Source: Sipunculus nudus (Eukaryota > Annelida > Sipuncula > Golfingiida > Sipunculidae). From it: a DNA stretch of 64,000 nucleotides. The stretch covers positions 558,001-622,000 of the forward strand of contig JAPPUL010000095.1 in NCBI GenBank assembly GCA_026874595.1. Direction: 5' to 3'. Both the position numbers and the translations under genes were made by a program. The notes below the pieces were generated by a model, which had not been told where the DNA came from, did no database searches, and saw only the letters and a program-made list of their open reading frames with translations. Each line of letters begins with the position of its first letter. Positions within the stretch are counted from its first letter, which is position 1. Below, one piece after another: positions 46,452-56,073 of the stretch.

Positions 46452-47417
46452 ATGAGTTTTCTAATAAGGCGTTTATTGCAATCGTTTATAGTACTGTTTT
46501 TTACTTCCTACATAGTGTTTATGTTAATAGCTCTTATGCCGGGTAATGAAATTACCAAACTGAAAATGGAAAATCCTAACCTCAAAAAAGAAGATATAGA
46601 AATACTAATAAAACAGCGAGGACTTGACAAACCAGATTATATACGATATTTCTATTGGCTTAGTGGCCTTGCTTATGGTGAACTCGGATACTCAACTACA
46701 TACAATATAGACACTCAAAGAATAATAAAACCAAGAATCATAACCACCTTAATGATAACTCTTCCTGCTTTTATCTTAAGCATTATAACTGCATTAGCAT
46801 TAGGCCTTATATCCGCTCTTAAAAATAATACCAGGTTGGACTACAGTATAAGTGCTATAACATTTATAGCCTTGTCAGTACCAACATTCTTACTCGGGCT
46901 TATCGCTATATACTTTTTCGCATTAAAACTAAAATGGCTGCCTCCCGGAGGTTTTGGTGCCACTTCTACCTATGACCCTTCATTATGGAACACATTAAAG
47001 CATCTTATTATGCCTGTTCTTATTTTAAGCTATTATGATATCGGACGCTGGACTCGATATGTTCGTGGCTCCTTTATTGAAGTTCTTAAAGAGGATTATA
47101 TCAAAGTTGCTAAGGCTAAAGGTATAGCTTCACATAAGGTTATATTTAAACATGCTCTTAAAAATATTTCACTGCCCTTTATTAGTCTTATAAGTTTATC
47201 TATTCCTGCTTTGTTTAGTGGCATTGTCGTTACTGAAACTATTTTTGGCATACACGGCATGGGCCTTTTACTTTATAAATCCATTATCGATAAAGACTCT
47301 AATGTCGTTATGGCTGCTTTTTTATTCATTACTCTTTTAACTTTGATTTTTAACGCTTTGGCCGACTTCCTTTATACCATTGCAGACCCAAGAATTAACA
47401 AAACTAAACCTTCATAA
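46452..47417 (+). CDS. OppB/DppB-type ABC permease (second peptide-type system)
   Basis: A 321-residue permease with the usual OppB features: MSFLIRRLLQSFIVLFFTSYIVFMLIALMPGNE, RGLDKPDYIRYFYWLSGLAYGELGYS, and the EAA loop AKAKGIASHKVIFKHALKNISLPFISL followed by IVVTETIFGIHGMGLLLYKSI. It ends 12 bases from the convergent coaBC. No OppC-type partner or ATPase follows, so this second system is also incomplete here. Confidence 0.95.
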   Translation: MSFLIRRLLQSFIVLFFTSYIVFMLIALMPGNEITKLKMENPNLKKEDIEILIKQRGLDKPDYIRYFYWLSGLAYGELGYSTTYNIDTQRIIKPRIITTLMITLPAFILSIITALALGLISALKNNTRLDYSISAITFIALSVPTFLLGLIAIYFFALKLKWLPPGGFGATSTYDPSLWNTLKHLIMPVLILSYYDIGRWTRYVRGSFIEVLKEDYIKVAKAKGIASHKVIFKHALKNISLPFISLISLSIPALFSGIVVTETIFGIHGMGLLLYKSIIDKDSNVVMAAFLFITLLTLIFNALADFLYTIADPRINKTKPS

Positions 47418-47429
47418 AACTATTACAAT

Positions 47430-48671
47430 TTACTCACTAGGATAAAATAGTCTCCCTACTTCTCTTAATATCTCTACACTCAAATCTTCTTTCTTCATCC
47501 TACTAAATGCCTTCTCATAACCTCCTTCCCCCAAAAGCACAACCTCGTTAAAATCACTGCCAAAACCTATATCCTCGCGTTTAATATCATTACATATTAT
47601 TATGTCAAGTCCCTTCTCATCCAATTTCTTTCGCCCATTTATTACAAGATCATCACTCTCTGCTGCAAAGCCTATGTATATTTGTCCCTCCTGTTTACTC
47701 GATAAAAGATTTTTTAATATATCATCATTCTCAACTAATTCTAAATCTAATCCACCCCCTTCTCCCTTCTTTACCTTCTCTTGCCAAACCTCCTTTACTC
47801 GATAATCGCAAACCGCTGCACTCATTATTAGTATGTCTGCACCCTTAAGCTCAGCACCTAACACATCTTCCATCTCTTTTGCACTCTCCACATATATATT
47901 CTCTGCTCCATTCGGCAAAGATACAGCTATATTACTATAGATTAGCTTCACTTGTGCACCCGCTGATACACAAACTCCAGATAAGCATATCCCCATCTTC
48001 CCGCTTGACCTATTACATATATATCTTACAGGGTCTATTCTCTCTATAGTCCCTCCCGCTGTTATAACTACTTTCTTCCCCCTAAGATATGAAAGCCCTT
48101 TAGGCAATAACTTTCCTTCTGCTTCCCTTATACTCCCATCCCCTCCCATACGCTTCCTTACATACTCTCCTATATAGCTTCCCTCCATCATTCGTCCAAC
48201 CCCCTCATATCCACACGCCAACATTCCATATTCCGGCTTTAGTATCTCATATCTATTGCTTTTTAGTATTTCTAGATTCTTTGCTAAAATAGGATTCTTA
48301 TACATGTTTGTATTCATTGCAGGTGCCAAAAGCTTCTTATCCGTCTCAAGAGCACTTGCGACGCTTGTAAGACAATCATCTGCTATCCCATTTGCAAGCT
48401 TGCCTATTATATTATATGTTGCTGGCGCAAGGATAAATAAATCTGTCTTTCCTACTACGTCTATATGAAACATCGGCTTGGCAAAGGTATCTGTTACAAC
48501 CTCATTCCCTGATACCACCTCAAATACCATAGGCGATACCAGCTTTGTTGCGTTCTTTGTCATTACTACTTGTACTTTATAGCCTTCCTTCTTAAGTCCA
48601 TGAATTATATCTAGACTCTTATATAGCGATATCCCCCCGCTTACTCCCCACAATATCCTATTCTTCTTCAA
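47430..48671 (-). CDS. coaBC: Bifunctional phosphopantothenoylcysteine decarboxylase/phosphopantothenate-cysteine ligase
   Basis: Two steps of coenzyme A synthesis in one protein. The N-terminal flavin decarboxylase (CoaC, Dfp) has LWGVSGGISLYKSLDII, MFHIDVVGKTDLFILAPATYNIIGKLANGIADD with the catalytic histidine, and LLAPAMNTNMYKNP. The C-terminal ligase (CoaB) has KKVVITAGGTIERIDPVRYICNRSSGKMG and ILIMSAAVCDYRV. The TTG at 48671 with GGGGAG six bases upstream is the likely start; a TTG at 48686 lies inside the upstream gene. It overlaps the gene at 48658 by about 14 bases. Confidence 0.95.
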   Translation of the reverse strand: MKKNRILWGVSGGISLYKSLDIIHGLKKEGYKVQVVMTKNATKLVSPMVFEVVSGNEVVTDTFAKPMFHIDVVGKTDLFILAPATYNIIGKLANGIADDCLTSVASALETDKKLLAPAMNTNMYKNPILAKNLEILKSNRYEILKPEYGMLACGYEGVGRMMEGSYIGEYVRKRMGGDGSIREAEGKLLPKGLSYLRGKKVVITAGGTIERIDPVRYICNRSSGKMGICLSGVCVSAGAQVKLIYSNIAVSLPNGAENIYVESAKEMEDVLGAELKGADILIMSAAVCDYRVKEVWQEKVKKGEGGGLDLELVENDDILKNLLSSKQEGQIYIGFAAESDDLVINGRKKLDEKGLDIIICNDIKREDIGFGSDFNEVVLLGEGGYEKAFSRMKKEDLSVEILREVGRLFYPSE

Positions 48672-49827
48672 ACACTCGCTCCCCAAAATAATTATAGCTC
48701 TCTACACTATACTGTCCTAAAATCTCTCCTTCAAGCTTTTCTACTCGGCGCTTTATTCCTGATTCATAATATTCTATCTTCTCTATGTCTTGTCTTAACT
48801 CGCTTACTATATCTTCATACCTATATTGCCCATATAGATCAAGTAAACTCTCCACCTTTTTAGGTTCACTATAATAGGTTACTCGTTCCCTTTCTATCCA
48901 CGACGACTTCGCACCATCTCGCCTAAGCGAAAACGGATTAAGCACTTTATTCCACACATGCCTTTGTTTGCTTACATCTTCTTTATGTTTCTTCGATAGC
49001 TTAAATCCCAATTCTAACTTCTTTAAAAGCTTTCGTTTCGTCTGCTTGTTCCAATCAGATATATAATATGTTTCCCGTACCTTCAATATCCTACCACCAT
49101 AATGATATAATAGCAAATTTATACCTTGTGTATTATGTGCTTTATAATAACTATATATAAGCTTACTTCCAATATCATAATACTTCTCCCATATATTTAA
49201 ACCCTCATAATACTTCTCTATAAAACCTTTAGCATTATATTTTCGATATGAATAACTGCCTATACCTTCATACATATAATATATACTAAATACTAGCCTA
49301 TTCTCTTTACCATGCAAAGCGTAATACCTTTCCATAAGAAGCTCTTTATTATAATATTCCTCTTGCTTAATACTATAACTTATCACATAAGTGCGTCCAT
49401 CATACATCTTAAACTCCTTACTCTCATTCCCTATATAAAATAAGTTCTCGTTACGTCCTCTTGCTCGTATCTTTAGGTTTTTCTTCTCTATTATATTTGT
49501 ACGTTGTCCACCATACTCTTTAAGCTCATTTGCTCCTATTAGTTCCTCCCCTTTGTACTTTAAGCTAAGTTGTCTCTTTAAAACCCCTAACCTATATTCT
49601 TCTAACCTTTTTGCCTTACCATCCGCAAACTCAACTTTATAATATCTTTTTGCTCCAAAAGGCTCTTCGCTATAACATTCTGTGAAATCTTTAAGCTCTG
49701 ATATATCTATATCTTTGCAATATAAAACAAGACGCTCTGCGCTATACAATCTTTCTACTACAAACAGTAAAAGTACAAGCAGTAAAAGAAATACTTGCAT
49801 CATAAAATTTAGTTTATATTTGTTCAT
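48658..49827 (-). CDS. Hypothetical exported protein
   Basis: A 389-residue exported protein: signal peptide MQVFLLLLVLLLFVVERLYSA, then a largely beta-rich mature part with many Tyr and Lys and repeated motifs such as YYNKELLMERYYALHGK, YRKYNAKGFIEKYYEG and YYESGIKRRVEKLEGE. This pattern of short Y-x-x-G-x-(I/L) units recalls MORN- or YD-like repeats of spirochaete periplasmic proteins, but I cannot assign a family. It overlaps coaBC slightly. A purine-rich AAAGG precedes the ATG. Confidence 0.75.
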   Translation of the reverse strand: MNKYKLNFMMQVFLLLLVLLLFVVERLYSAERLVLYCKDIDISELKDFTECYSEEPFGAKRYYKVEFADGKAKRLEEYRLGVLKRQLSLKYKGEELIGANELKEYGGQRTNIIEKKNLKIRARGRNENLFYIGNESKEFKMYDGRTYVISYSIKQEEYYNKELLMERYYALHGKENRLVFSIYYMYEGIGSYSYRKYNAKGFIEKYYEGLNIWEKYYDIGSKLIYSYYKAHNTQGINLLLYHYGGRILKVRETYYISDWNKQTKRKLLKKLELGFKLSKKHKEDVSKQRHVWNKVLNPFSLRRDGAKSSWIERERVTYYSEPKKVESLLDLYGQYRYEDIVSELRQDIEKIEYYESGIKRRVEKLEGEILGQYSVESYNYFGERVFEEE

Positions 49828-49887
49828 ATGTATTAAACCTTTTCTCTATATATATAAAATACCATATAGTATATGGCTAAATCATTC

Positions 49888-50979
49888 CTAGCTGCTTAAC
49901 GCTCGCATGTTTACATTTATATCCTGCAATATTGCATCTATCCAATCCATATCATATCGATCTTGAAGCGCCTTTACTGTATTTCGAAGCTCTTGGAGTT
50001 CTACCTTATATCTATTTTCTCGCAGTGCATGCGGTACGCTCTCTTCGATCTTATTGTTTTGTTCTATAAAGCCTATAAGCTCAAACAATATTGCACAGTT
50101 TTTCTCAAGGCGTCTTGATAAATCTAATATTAAATTTATCAAAAATCTCGGGTTCTTTTCTATAAAATCTTTTAGATTACTTTGTTTTACTACAGTTAAG
50201 ACTGTTTCCTCGAGTGCTGTTAATGTTGCTGTGCGCTTATTTCCCAACAGTAATGCCATCTCGCCAAGTACGCTCCCTGACTCGCTTATTACTGTTACAT
50301 CTTTATCGTTTATACTTACATTTAGTCTTCCTCGCTTTAGTACGTAAAGTTCTTGCCCAAAATCACCTTCTTTGCAGACTAGTGCTCCTGGTGGATATAC
50401 TCTTGAATATTGATCTATATCTGCGCTTTTTATGTCTATTGTTACTTGCCTTTTACTAAGAGATACGAATGCATGCCCTTTCGAATATATTAACGATGAT
50501 TTCGACCTTTGTATTATCTCTTCAAGCCAGGGAAAACGCTTTTGTTCATACTGCTTGGCAAGCTCATCTATTGCATTTGCATACGTTTTACAATATTCTT
50601 GTGTTATCCTCTCTTTCTCCCCTATCTCGGCTTTCTTTATATCTAGCAGTTTATTGATTTCTACAAGCATTAACACTATCGTTTTTGCTATGGCAAAACC
50701 TATATTATATTTGTTTAGTATGTCTACTATTACATCTCCTGCTACCTTTACATACTTTATTTCATGTGGAACTTTAAGTCCTAGTATACGATAATGTGCA
50801 TAATTATCTTCGCGGCTTAGCAGTATCTCACTTGCTCCAAATAGCATGTCTTCTCCTTCTACCTCAAACCCAAGACCCTCAAGTACCTCTACGTATACTC
50901 GTCCGCTCTTTATCAAATACGCACTCTCTGCACTCTCTTTCTTCCTATATACATAGATATATCCTTCAGGACTTCTCAT
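49888..50979 (-). CDS. Cyclic-nucleotide-binding domain protein
   Basis: A 363-residue cytoplasmic protein with two cNMP-binding-type domains. The first (about 1-70) is degenerate: VYRKKESAESAYLIKSGRVYVEVLEG and GEDMLFGASEILL. The second (about 190-305) looks intact: YPPGALVCKEGDFGQELYVLKRGRLNVSI, and the phosphate-binding cassette GEMALLLGNKRTATLTA keeps the Glu and Arg that contact cAMP or cGMP. No helix-turn-helix follows; the C-terminal 60 residues look helical (LRENRYKVELQELRNTVKALQDR), so it is probably a protein-binding effector, not a Crp-type regulator. It might respond to the nucleotide made by the cyclase at 58576. Confidence 0.85.
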   Translation of the reverse strand: MRSPEGYIYVYRKKESAESAYLIKSGRVYVEVLEGLGFEVEGEDMLFGASEILLSREDNYAHYRILGLKVPHEIKYVKVAGDVIVDILNKYNIGFAIAKTIVLMLVEINKLLDIKKAEIGEKERITQEYCKTYANAIDELAKQYEQKRFPWLEEIIQRSKSSLIYSKGHAFVSLSKRQVTIDIKSADIDQYSRVYPPGALVCKEGDFGQELYVLKRGRLNVSINDKDVTVISESGSVLGEMALLLGNKRTATLTALEETVLTVVKQSNLKDFIEKNPRFLINLILDLSRRLEKNCAILFELIGFIEQNNKIEESVPHALRENRYKVELQELRNTVKALQDRYDMDWIDAILQDINVNMRALSS

Positions 50980-51206
50980 CTAATTTACCCAATTCCGTTT
51001 TTATACTGCCTACCCTCACCTTAACTAACAAAACACACCAACACTATAAGTTCCCTATTATTATCCCTTTTATTTTATCTGCTTTTTTGCCAATACACTT
51101 ATTAGTTAAACCCCTTACTATTTTCTCAGCCTATCTTTTGTAAACTTTATTCGCTCCGTAGTTCTTCTTTGAATATAAGAGAAGGCTTTATTCACTTTCT
51201 CGTCTC

Positions 51207-51659
51207 TTAACTCTTGTTTAACTCCATTGACAGCATATATAGCATAACCATTCCTAATATCCATACCCCGAAATTTAAATACAACGACAACTTATGCAGC
51301 GCCTTAAATTCTTTCCTCATACCGCTAGCCTCACCTTCTTTAATTCTTAGCTTCACTTGCCGTATCTTTGGCATTACGTATAAACCACCTGCCATGCTTA
51401 ATAGCAACATCAAAAGCAGTACTAAAACCTTGTTTAGCTCAAGTCCATATATATACAATAGGCTCATTAGGCTAAGTCCTGCACAAATATAACTCATTAG
51501 GTAATACCCTGGAAACATCACTTCTACACATTGACCTGCTTCTGATCTCTTGAGCTTTCTAAATAATGATGGCGCTTGGACAAACGAAAATAAACTTATT
51601 CCGCCTACCCAAAACGATAATGACACCACGTATATATATTTCAATAACATCTCAAACAT
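51207..51659 (-). CDS. DUF4149-type (TMEM205-like) membrane protein
   Basis: A 150-residue membrane protein with four predicted helices: LLKYIYVVSLSFWVGGISLFSFVQAP, YYLMSYICAGLSLMSLLYIYGL, VLVLLLMLLLSMAGGLYVMPKI and LYLNFGVWILGMVMLYML. It resembles the DUF4149/TMEM205 group, of unknown function. It is divergent from the DUF420 gene at 51816. A proline after SFVQAP and the FPGYYLM motif are typical of the family. Confidence 0.75.
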   Translation of the reverse strand: MFEMLLKYIYVVSLSFWVGGISLFSFVQAPSLFRKLKRSEAGQCVEVMFPGYYLMSYICAGLSLMSLLYIYGLELNKVLVLLLMLLLSMAGGLYVMPKIRQVKLRIKEGEASGMRKEFKALHKLSLYLNFGVWILGMVMLYMLSMELNKS

Positions 51660-51815
51660 TTCTTAACATCCTTTCTTAATTTCCTAAAATACTGTTATTT
51701 CTTGTTATGATAACTCAATTGAGTCTCTATAACAAAAGCAACAATCTTTTTTTTTCAAATACTTATCCTTTTTATTATACTTTAACGTCTTACGTTAGTA
51801 TATTTCTTACCATAT

Positions 51816-52244
51816 ATGACACAATATCTACCCTTTTTAAATGCTTGCTTTAATTTAACTAGTGCCATATTCATAATAGGTGCTTTGATTTATATTAAAA
51901 AAGGGGATATACAAAAACATAAGTCGTTCATCATTATCGCTCTTTGCACCTCCACTCTCTTCCTTATCTCTTACACCATATACCACTTCTACACAAGCTC
52001 TTTAACTACTTATCATGAAACCGGCCTGCCACTTTATATTTACATGTTTATCCTTATTTCTCACACCATCTTAGCTTCAACTCTACCTATTCTAATCCCT
52101 ATATCCGTATACCATGGCATGAAAACCAACATCCTTAAACATAAGAAAATTGTTCGCTTTGCTTATCCTATTTGGCTTTATGTATCATTTACAGGCGTTA
52201 TTATATATATTATTCTATATCACTTAAACCCTCCTCCTATCTAA
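51816..52244 (+). CDS. DUF420-type membrane protein
   Basis: A 142-residue protein with four or five helices: FLNACFNLTSAIFIIGALIYI, HKSFIIIALCTSTLFLISYTIYHFY, LYIYMFILISHTILASTLPILIPISVYHGM and RFAYPIWLYVSFTGVIIYIIL. Family hallmarks are HKSFIIIA, the HTILA segment and P-x-W-L-Y-V-S-x-T-G. DUF420 proteins are linked to cytochrome oxidase maturation (CtaM-like) in some Firmicutes, but no oxidase genes are here, so the role is open. Confidence 0.85.
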   Translation: MTQYLPFLNACFNLTSAIFIIGALIYIKKGDIQKHKSFIIIALCTSTLFLISYTIYHFYTSSLTTYHETGLPLYIYMFILISHTILASTLPILIPISVYHGMKTNILKHKKIVRFAYPIWLYVSFTGVIIYIILYHLNPPPI

Positions 52245-52322
52245 GCCTTAATTGTTTTTTTTTAACTACGATTATATACAATTATCTACAATCTCTTAAA
52301 TGCTAATCTCTTAAATGCTTAT

Positions 52323-53777
52323 TCAAAACGATTCTTCGAAAATTACTCCCGAAAGCTTTTTATTAACTGTTACTCGTTTTTTATTTGAAAGCTCTTCTTT
52401 ATAGTTGTTTAGACTCTCTTGTATATTTAATTCCTCCTCTGCATTTTGCTCACCTGACAATAGACCCAAGGTAAGCACTACTAAAGTTTGCTGTCTCCCT
52501 CCCTTCTGAGGACCCATACTTGCATAACCAAATTCCACTGTCCTGCCGTCGAGTAATGTCTCAAGCCATTCCTCGCGCGATAACATGAAAAGATAATTAC
52601 TTATATAATCATTTCCCCATACCACAAACTCTTTTACCACATTGCCATATCCCGCATTCTTTCGCCTTTCAAATGGTGTTCTGCCCGAAAAACCAGGCTT
52701 GCCCTCCTCTTCTTCATGATAATCCTTTGGCCGATTCTTTAATATGTATTGCAGATGTTGCATAGACAACTTATTTAGCTTCTTTGATTCCTTTAAGCCA
52801 TTTAATTTATATTTCTTCCTTAAATCTTGCATAAGTCCTTTCATAACTAATTTGCTATTACTTAGATTTACCCTCATCGCTGATAATATCTTAAGATATG
52901 TTGCGTATATATGCTCACTGTCAAAGTCATTTACAAAGCTTGATACATATTCTCGCTTCTGATAAGATCTTACATTCGGGGAGTATAGCTCTATTATGAA
53001 TCTATCTGTTAGCTTTACATTACCATTCGGACTTATTTTATAACCCAACTTATCTTTATGCTTTATATAATAATCTATACTCCCATCTCGTCCTGCTCGC
53101 AGCGTTTTGTCAGGGTAAAATGTATAATATCTTGTTCTATTCTTAGATTTCTCTGAAAAATATATTCCCGACTTGTTACCTAGCATTATCCTATAAAATG
53201 TGTTGTTTCCCTTAAATATTCTATAAAATTTATACAATAGTCGCTTCTTCTTATCTGTACTCTTAAACCCATTTTGAGACTCGTTTTCCCAATACTCATA
53301 ACCTCCTACTGAAAGCCATTTTAACTTCGTTGCTTTGTCACTATTTTGGTCTTTTAATGAAAATTCGCTATAGTAATATTTACCGCGATACGTATAAGAA
53401 AAACCCTTGTCTTTTAATGTTAACTTCTCATTTTCAGCAATTTCAACTCCTATGCTTTGTTTGCTCTCGTATACTGCTATATTATCCTCATAATAACTTA
53501 TTTTCATGTTTCCTCGCCTTCTACTATTTAGCGGAGTTTGGCCTTTTGTTTCTTCATACAGTAAGCGCATCTCCTCCACCCGATCTACTATATCTTCTGC
53601 TAAAACCTGAAACTCTTTTGCTTTGCTTATACTACTTGTTACAAGAGCATTTAACTTCTTTATATCATCTACATGACTCTTTAATCCTTCACCCAAAACA
53701 TAATTTGGAATTATTAAGAGCAGGAATATTATATAGCCTAACTGCAAGACTCTATTTATTTTATATATTTCTAACAT
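52323..53777 (-). CDS. Secreted CAP-domain (SCP/PR1-like) protein
   Basis: An exported protein of about 484 residues: signal peptide VLQLGYIIFLLLIIPNYVLG. The N-terminal 250 residues are unrecognised with many beta-type Tyr/Lys segments. The C-terminal region from about residue 330 resembles a CAP domain: LSMQHLQYILKNRPKDYHEE, GFSGRTPFERRKNAGYGNVVKEFV, then LSREEWLETLLDGRTVEFGYASMGPQ, echoing the HSxxM...DRxxxxGY...W..S..H pattern. The start ATG 53777 has GGAGAGG eight bases upstream; a TTG at 53795 is upstream of it but has no site. CAP proteins have varied roles. Confidence 0.7.
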   Translation of the reverse strand: MLEIYKINRVLQLGYIIFLLLIIPNYVLGEGLKSHVDDIKKLNALVTSSISKAKEFQVLAEDIVDRVEEMRLLYEETKGQTPLNSRRRGNMKISYYEDNIAVYESKQSIGVEIAENEKLTLKDKGFSYTYRGKYYYSEFSLKDQNSDKATKLKWLSVGGYEYWENESQNGFKSTDKKKRLLYKFYRIFKGNNTFYRIMLGNKSGIYFSEKSKNRTRYYTFYPDKTLRAGRDGSIDYYIKHKDKLGYKISPNGNVKLTDRFIIELYSPNVRSYQKREYVSSFVNDFDSEHIYATYLKILSAMRVNLSNSKLVMKGLMQDLRKKYKLNGLKESKKLNKLSMQHLQYILKNRPKDYHEEEEGKPGFSGRTPFERRKNAGYGNVVKEFVVWGNDYISNYLFMLSREEWLETLLDGRTVEFGYASMGPQKGGRQQTLVVLTLGLLSGEQNAEEELNIQESLNNYKEELSNKKRVTVNKKLSGVIFEESF

Positions 53778-53863
53778 TTTTTTCATCCTCTCCAAATTCT
53801 ATAATTAATCCTTATTTAAAACTAAATAAAATAATCTTTTGTTAAATCTAAACTTAAATAAAA

Positions 53864-54265
53864 TTAAAACAATACTAAATAAATTCCCCTGCCTAATAAT
53901 AATCCTACATACCCAAATAAAAGACTTAATATCACGTTAAGAAACAACAAGCTATACTCTCCTTTATAGAAAAGATTATAACTTTCTAAAGTGAAGGTTG
54001 AGAAGGTCGTGAAGGACCCTAAAAGCCCTACGCTTATAAATAATCTATATGTCTCTCGATTATTATCACTAAACCCCCTGTCTCCTCCGGATAGCACCAT
54101 GTCTACAAAGCCTATCAAAAAACATCCAACTACATTCACAACAAACGTACCAAGCGGAAATCTTATATTATAACCCTCCAAAACTTCACTTGCCAAATAC
54201 CTTAAGATAGCCCCTATGAAGCCTCCTAAACCTATTGCTAGATATAATATAAGTTTATCTTGCAC
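53864..54265 (-). CDS. crcB: Fluoride channel FluC (CrcB)
   Basis: A 133-residue dual-topology fluoride exporter with four helices: LAIGLGGFIGAILRYLAS, FPLGTFVVNVVGCFLIGFVDMVLS, LFISVGLLGSFTTFSTFTLESYNLF and LLFLNVILSLLFGYVGLLLG. The family motifs GTFVVN, GCFLIG and GLLGSFTTFSTF are intact. It starts with GTG; AGGAGAG lies eight bases upstream. Only 43 bases separate it from the methyltransferase gene, so no fluoride riboswitch fits. Confidence 0.97.
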   Translation of the reverse strand: MQDKLILYLAIGLGGFIGAILRYLASEVLEGYNIRFPLGTFVVNVVGCFLIGFVDMVLSGGDRGFSDNNRETYRLFISVGLLGSFTTFSTFTLESYNLFYKGEYSLLFLNVILSLLFGYVGLLLGRGIYLVLF

Positions 54266-54308
54266 TAATTACTCTCTCCTATATCATATTATCCTCTGTT
54301 TATATAGA

Positions 54309-54941
54309 TTAACTGCCTTCCTTCTTTAGCAAATATGTCTTCAAAAATACATTATGACGCTTCTCTTTTAATACATTTACTCTAAGCCCTTTTAATAATA
54401 TATCAAATTCTAAAGTTATTTTAGTTGCCAGCAGGTTTGTTACTATATTTAATAGTTTACTAATAAAACCTAATACCAAACCTTCTAATAGGAATTTGTC
54501 GAATATAACCATAATCCCTCCTCCCTTTAATACTCGCAACCCCTCCTCTATACAAAGTCGTGGTTCCTTAGACACTGCTACTATCAACGGTAGTAATACT
54601 ATGTCAAATGTTTCATCTGCATATGAAAGCGCGTTTGCATCCATTTGACGATACGTTATATCTGTCCTCCCTACATTATTTAGCTGTGCCTTCTTTAGCA
54701 TCCTTTTACTATAATCTATCCCTTCTATTTTTAAATCAAGCTCGCTTTTTAACAACTTTAAATCTTGTCCCGTACCAACTCCCACTACCAAAAGACGCTT
54801 ACCTGCAAAATCTCCAACATCAACTGCCTCTAAAAGCATATCTATACTCTCTTTACGGCTTTTTCTTAAAAACATTCTCGCTATAGGATCATACACATAC
54901 GAATACATATCCCATAGTCTTGAACCAATTATATGTCGCAT
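54309..54941 (-). CDS. SAM-dependent methyltransferase (PmtA/UbiE-like)
   Basis: A 210-residue class I methyltransferase. SAM site: LLVVGVGTGQDLKLL (motif I), GIDYSKRMLKKAQ (acidic residue of motif II), MDANALSYADETFDIVLLPLIVAVSKEPRLCIEEGLRVLKGGGIMVIFDKFL. The last segment, with VIFDKF, is closest to bacterial phosphatidylethanolamine N-methyltransferases of the PmtA type and to UbiE-like enzymes; phospholipid methylation is a reasonable but unproven role. A near-terminal hydrophobic helix (LVLGFISKLLNIVTNLLA) could touch the membrane. fluC follows 43 bases later on the same strand. Confidence 0.8.
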   Translation of the reverse strand: MRHIIGSRLWDMYSYVYDPIARMFLRKSRKESIDMLLEAVDVGDFAGKRLLVVGVGTGQDLKLLKSELDLKIEGIDYSKRMLKKAQLNNVGRTDITYRQMDANALSYADETFDIVLLPLIVAVSKEPRLCIEEGLRVLKGGGIMVIFDKFLLEGLVLGFISKLLNIVTNLLATKITLEFDILLKGLRVNVLKEKRHNVFLKTYLLKKEGS

Positions 54942-55024
54942 TATAAAAATCTAATCTAAAAAACATCTTTTATGCTACATTTTACTTATACAAAATTTAC
55001 ACTATCTTAAAAAGGTCAAGACTT

Positions 55025-56071
55025 ATGCTATCCGTATATCAAATTGCAAGCTCTTTGAATGCCACCATCATATTTAAAGGCACGCTTATTAAAAAAAAAT
55101 TAGAATACAAAAAACTTTTACATAATCTATCCATAACCCAAATCTCACCTCCCAATAACATACTCCCAAACTCCATAGTATTTATTGCAAAACAAAAATT
55201 CCTTGCTAAAGCATTAAGCTCAAATAATACTACTGCTTTACTAATTGACAAGAAGATTAATTTCCCAAGTTCCTCTAACATTTTTGCTTTGGTTTGCAAT
55301 GACGCTAAAACCGCCTTTCATAAATTGCTTGACTTATTTAATAAACCTCATAAAATAATAAGCGGGATTCATCAAAGTGCTTATATCGGTCAAAATGTAT
55401 CCCTCGGCAATAATGTTACCATTATGCCTTTTTCTACCATCGAAGATAATGTTAAGATTAGCGATAATGTCGTTATATATCCAAATGCTTATATCGCAAA
55501 TGACGTTACAATTAAAAGTAATTCAACTATATCTCATGGCGTTTTTATTCACCACTCATGCATAATCGGGAAGAATGTCTTTATCGGACCACATAGTGTT
55601 ATCGGTAATATTGGTTTTGGCTATCACAAAAGCAATAACAGCTTCTTGCGCACCTCTCATATCGGTATCGTTTATATTGAGGATAATGTAGATATTGGAG
55701 CCCTTGTTACTATCGATAGAGCTACTTTAGGACAAACTTTTATCGGCTCTGGTACTAAGATAGACAGCCAGGTCCATATCGCTCATAACTGTTATATCGG
55801 TAATAATTGTATCATTGCAGGACAATCAGGTCTTGCCGGCTCTGTTACTTTAGAAGATAATGTCTCACTTGCCGGAAACGTTGGAATTGTCGACCATGTC
55901 AGAGTAGAAAAATATTCTACCGTCCTTGCCAAAAGCATGGTGCATAGCAATATTAAACCATATTCTACTGTCTTTGGATATCCTGCAAGACCTCTTGTTC
56001 AGGCTCTTAAAATTCATAAGGCTATTTTAAAGCTTATTTTACCTAAAAAGCATAAAAATAATAATAAATAA
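55025..56071 (+). CDS. lpxD: UDP-3-O-(3-hydroxyacyl)glucosamine N-acyltransferase
   Basis: Third enzyme of lipid A synthesis. The 348 residues have the N-terminal uridine-binding domain and then left-handed beta-helix hexapeptide repeats from about residue 115 (AYIGQNVSLGNNVTIMPFST, VVIYPNAYIANDVTIKSNST, GVFIHHSCIIGKNVFIGPH). The catalytic histidine is H254 in HIAHNCYIGNNCIIAG. Its presence argues that the organism makes lipopolysaccharide, distinguishing it from Borrelia and Treponema. No other lpx genes are adjacent. AAAGG lies upstream of the ATG. Confidence 0.96.
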   Translation: MLSVYQIASSLNATIIFKGTLIKKKLEYKKLLHNLSITQISPPNNILPNSIVFIAKQKFLAKALSSNNTTALLIDKKINFPSSSNIFALVCNDAKTAFHKLLDLFNKPHKIISGIHQSAYIGQNVSLGNNVTIMPFSTIEDNVKISDNVVIYPNAYIANDVTIKSNSTISHGVFIHHSCIIGKNVFIGPHSVIGNIGFGYHKSNNSFLRTSHIGIVYIEDNVDIGALVTIDRATLGQTFIGSGTKIDSQVHIAHNCYIGNNCIIAGQSGLAGSVTLEDNVSLAGNVGIVDHVRVEKYSTVLAKSMVHSNIKPYSTVFGYPARPLVQALKIHKAILKLILPKKHKNNNK

Positions 56072-56073
56072 AC

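Noticed and set aside
50980-51206. 25-codon GTG frame on the minus strand downstream of DUF4149
   Set aside because: No ribosome site and too short to support.
54266-54308. Fluoride riboswitch before fluC
   Set aside because: Only 43 bases separate the genes and no matching motif is present.
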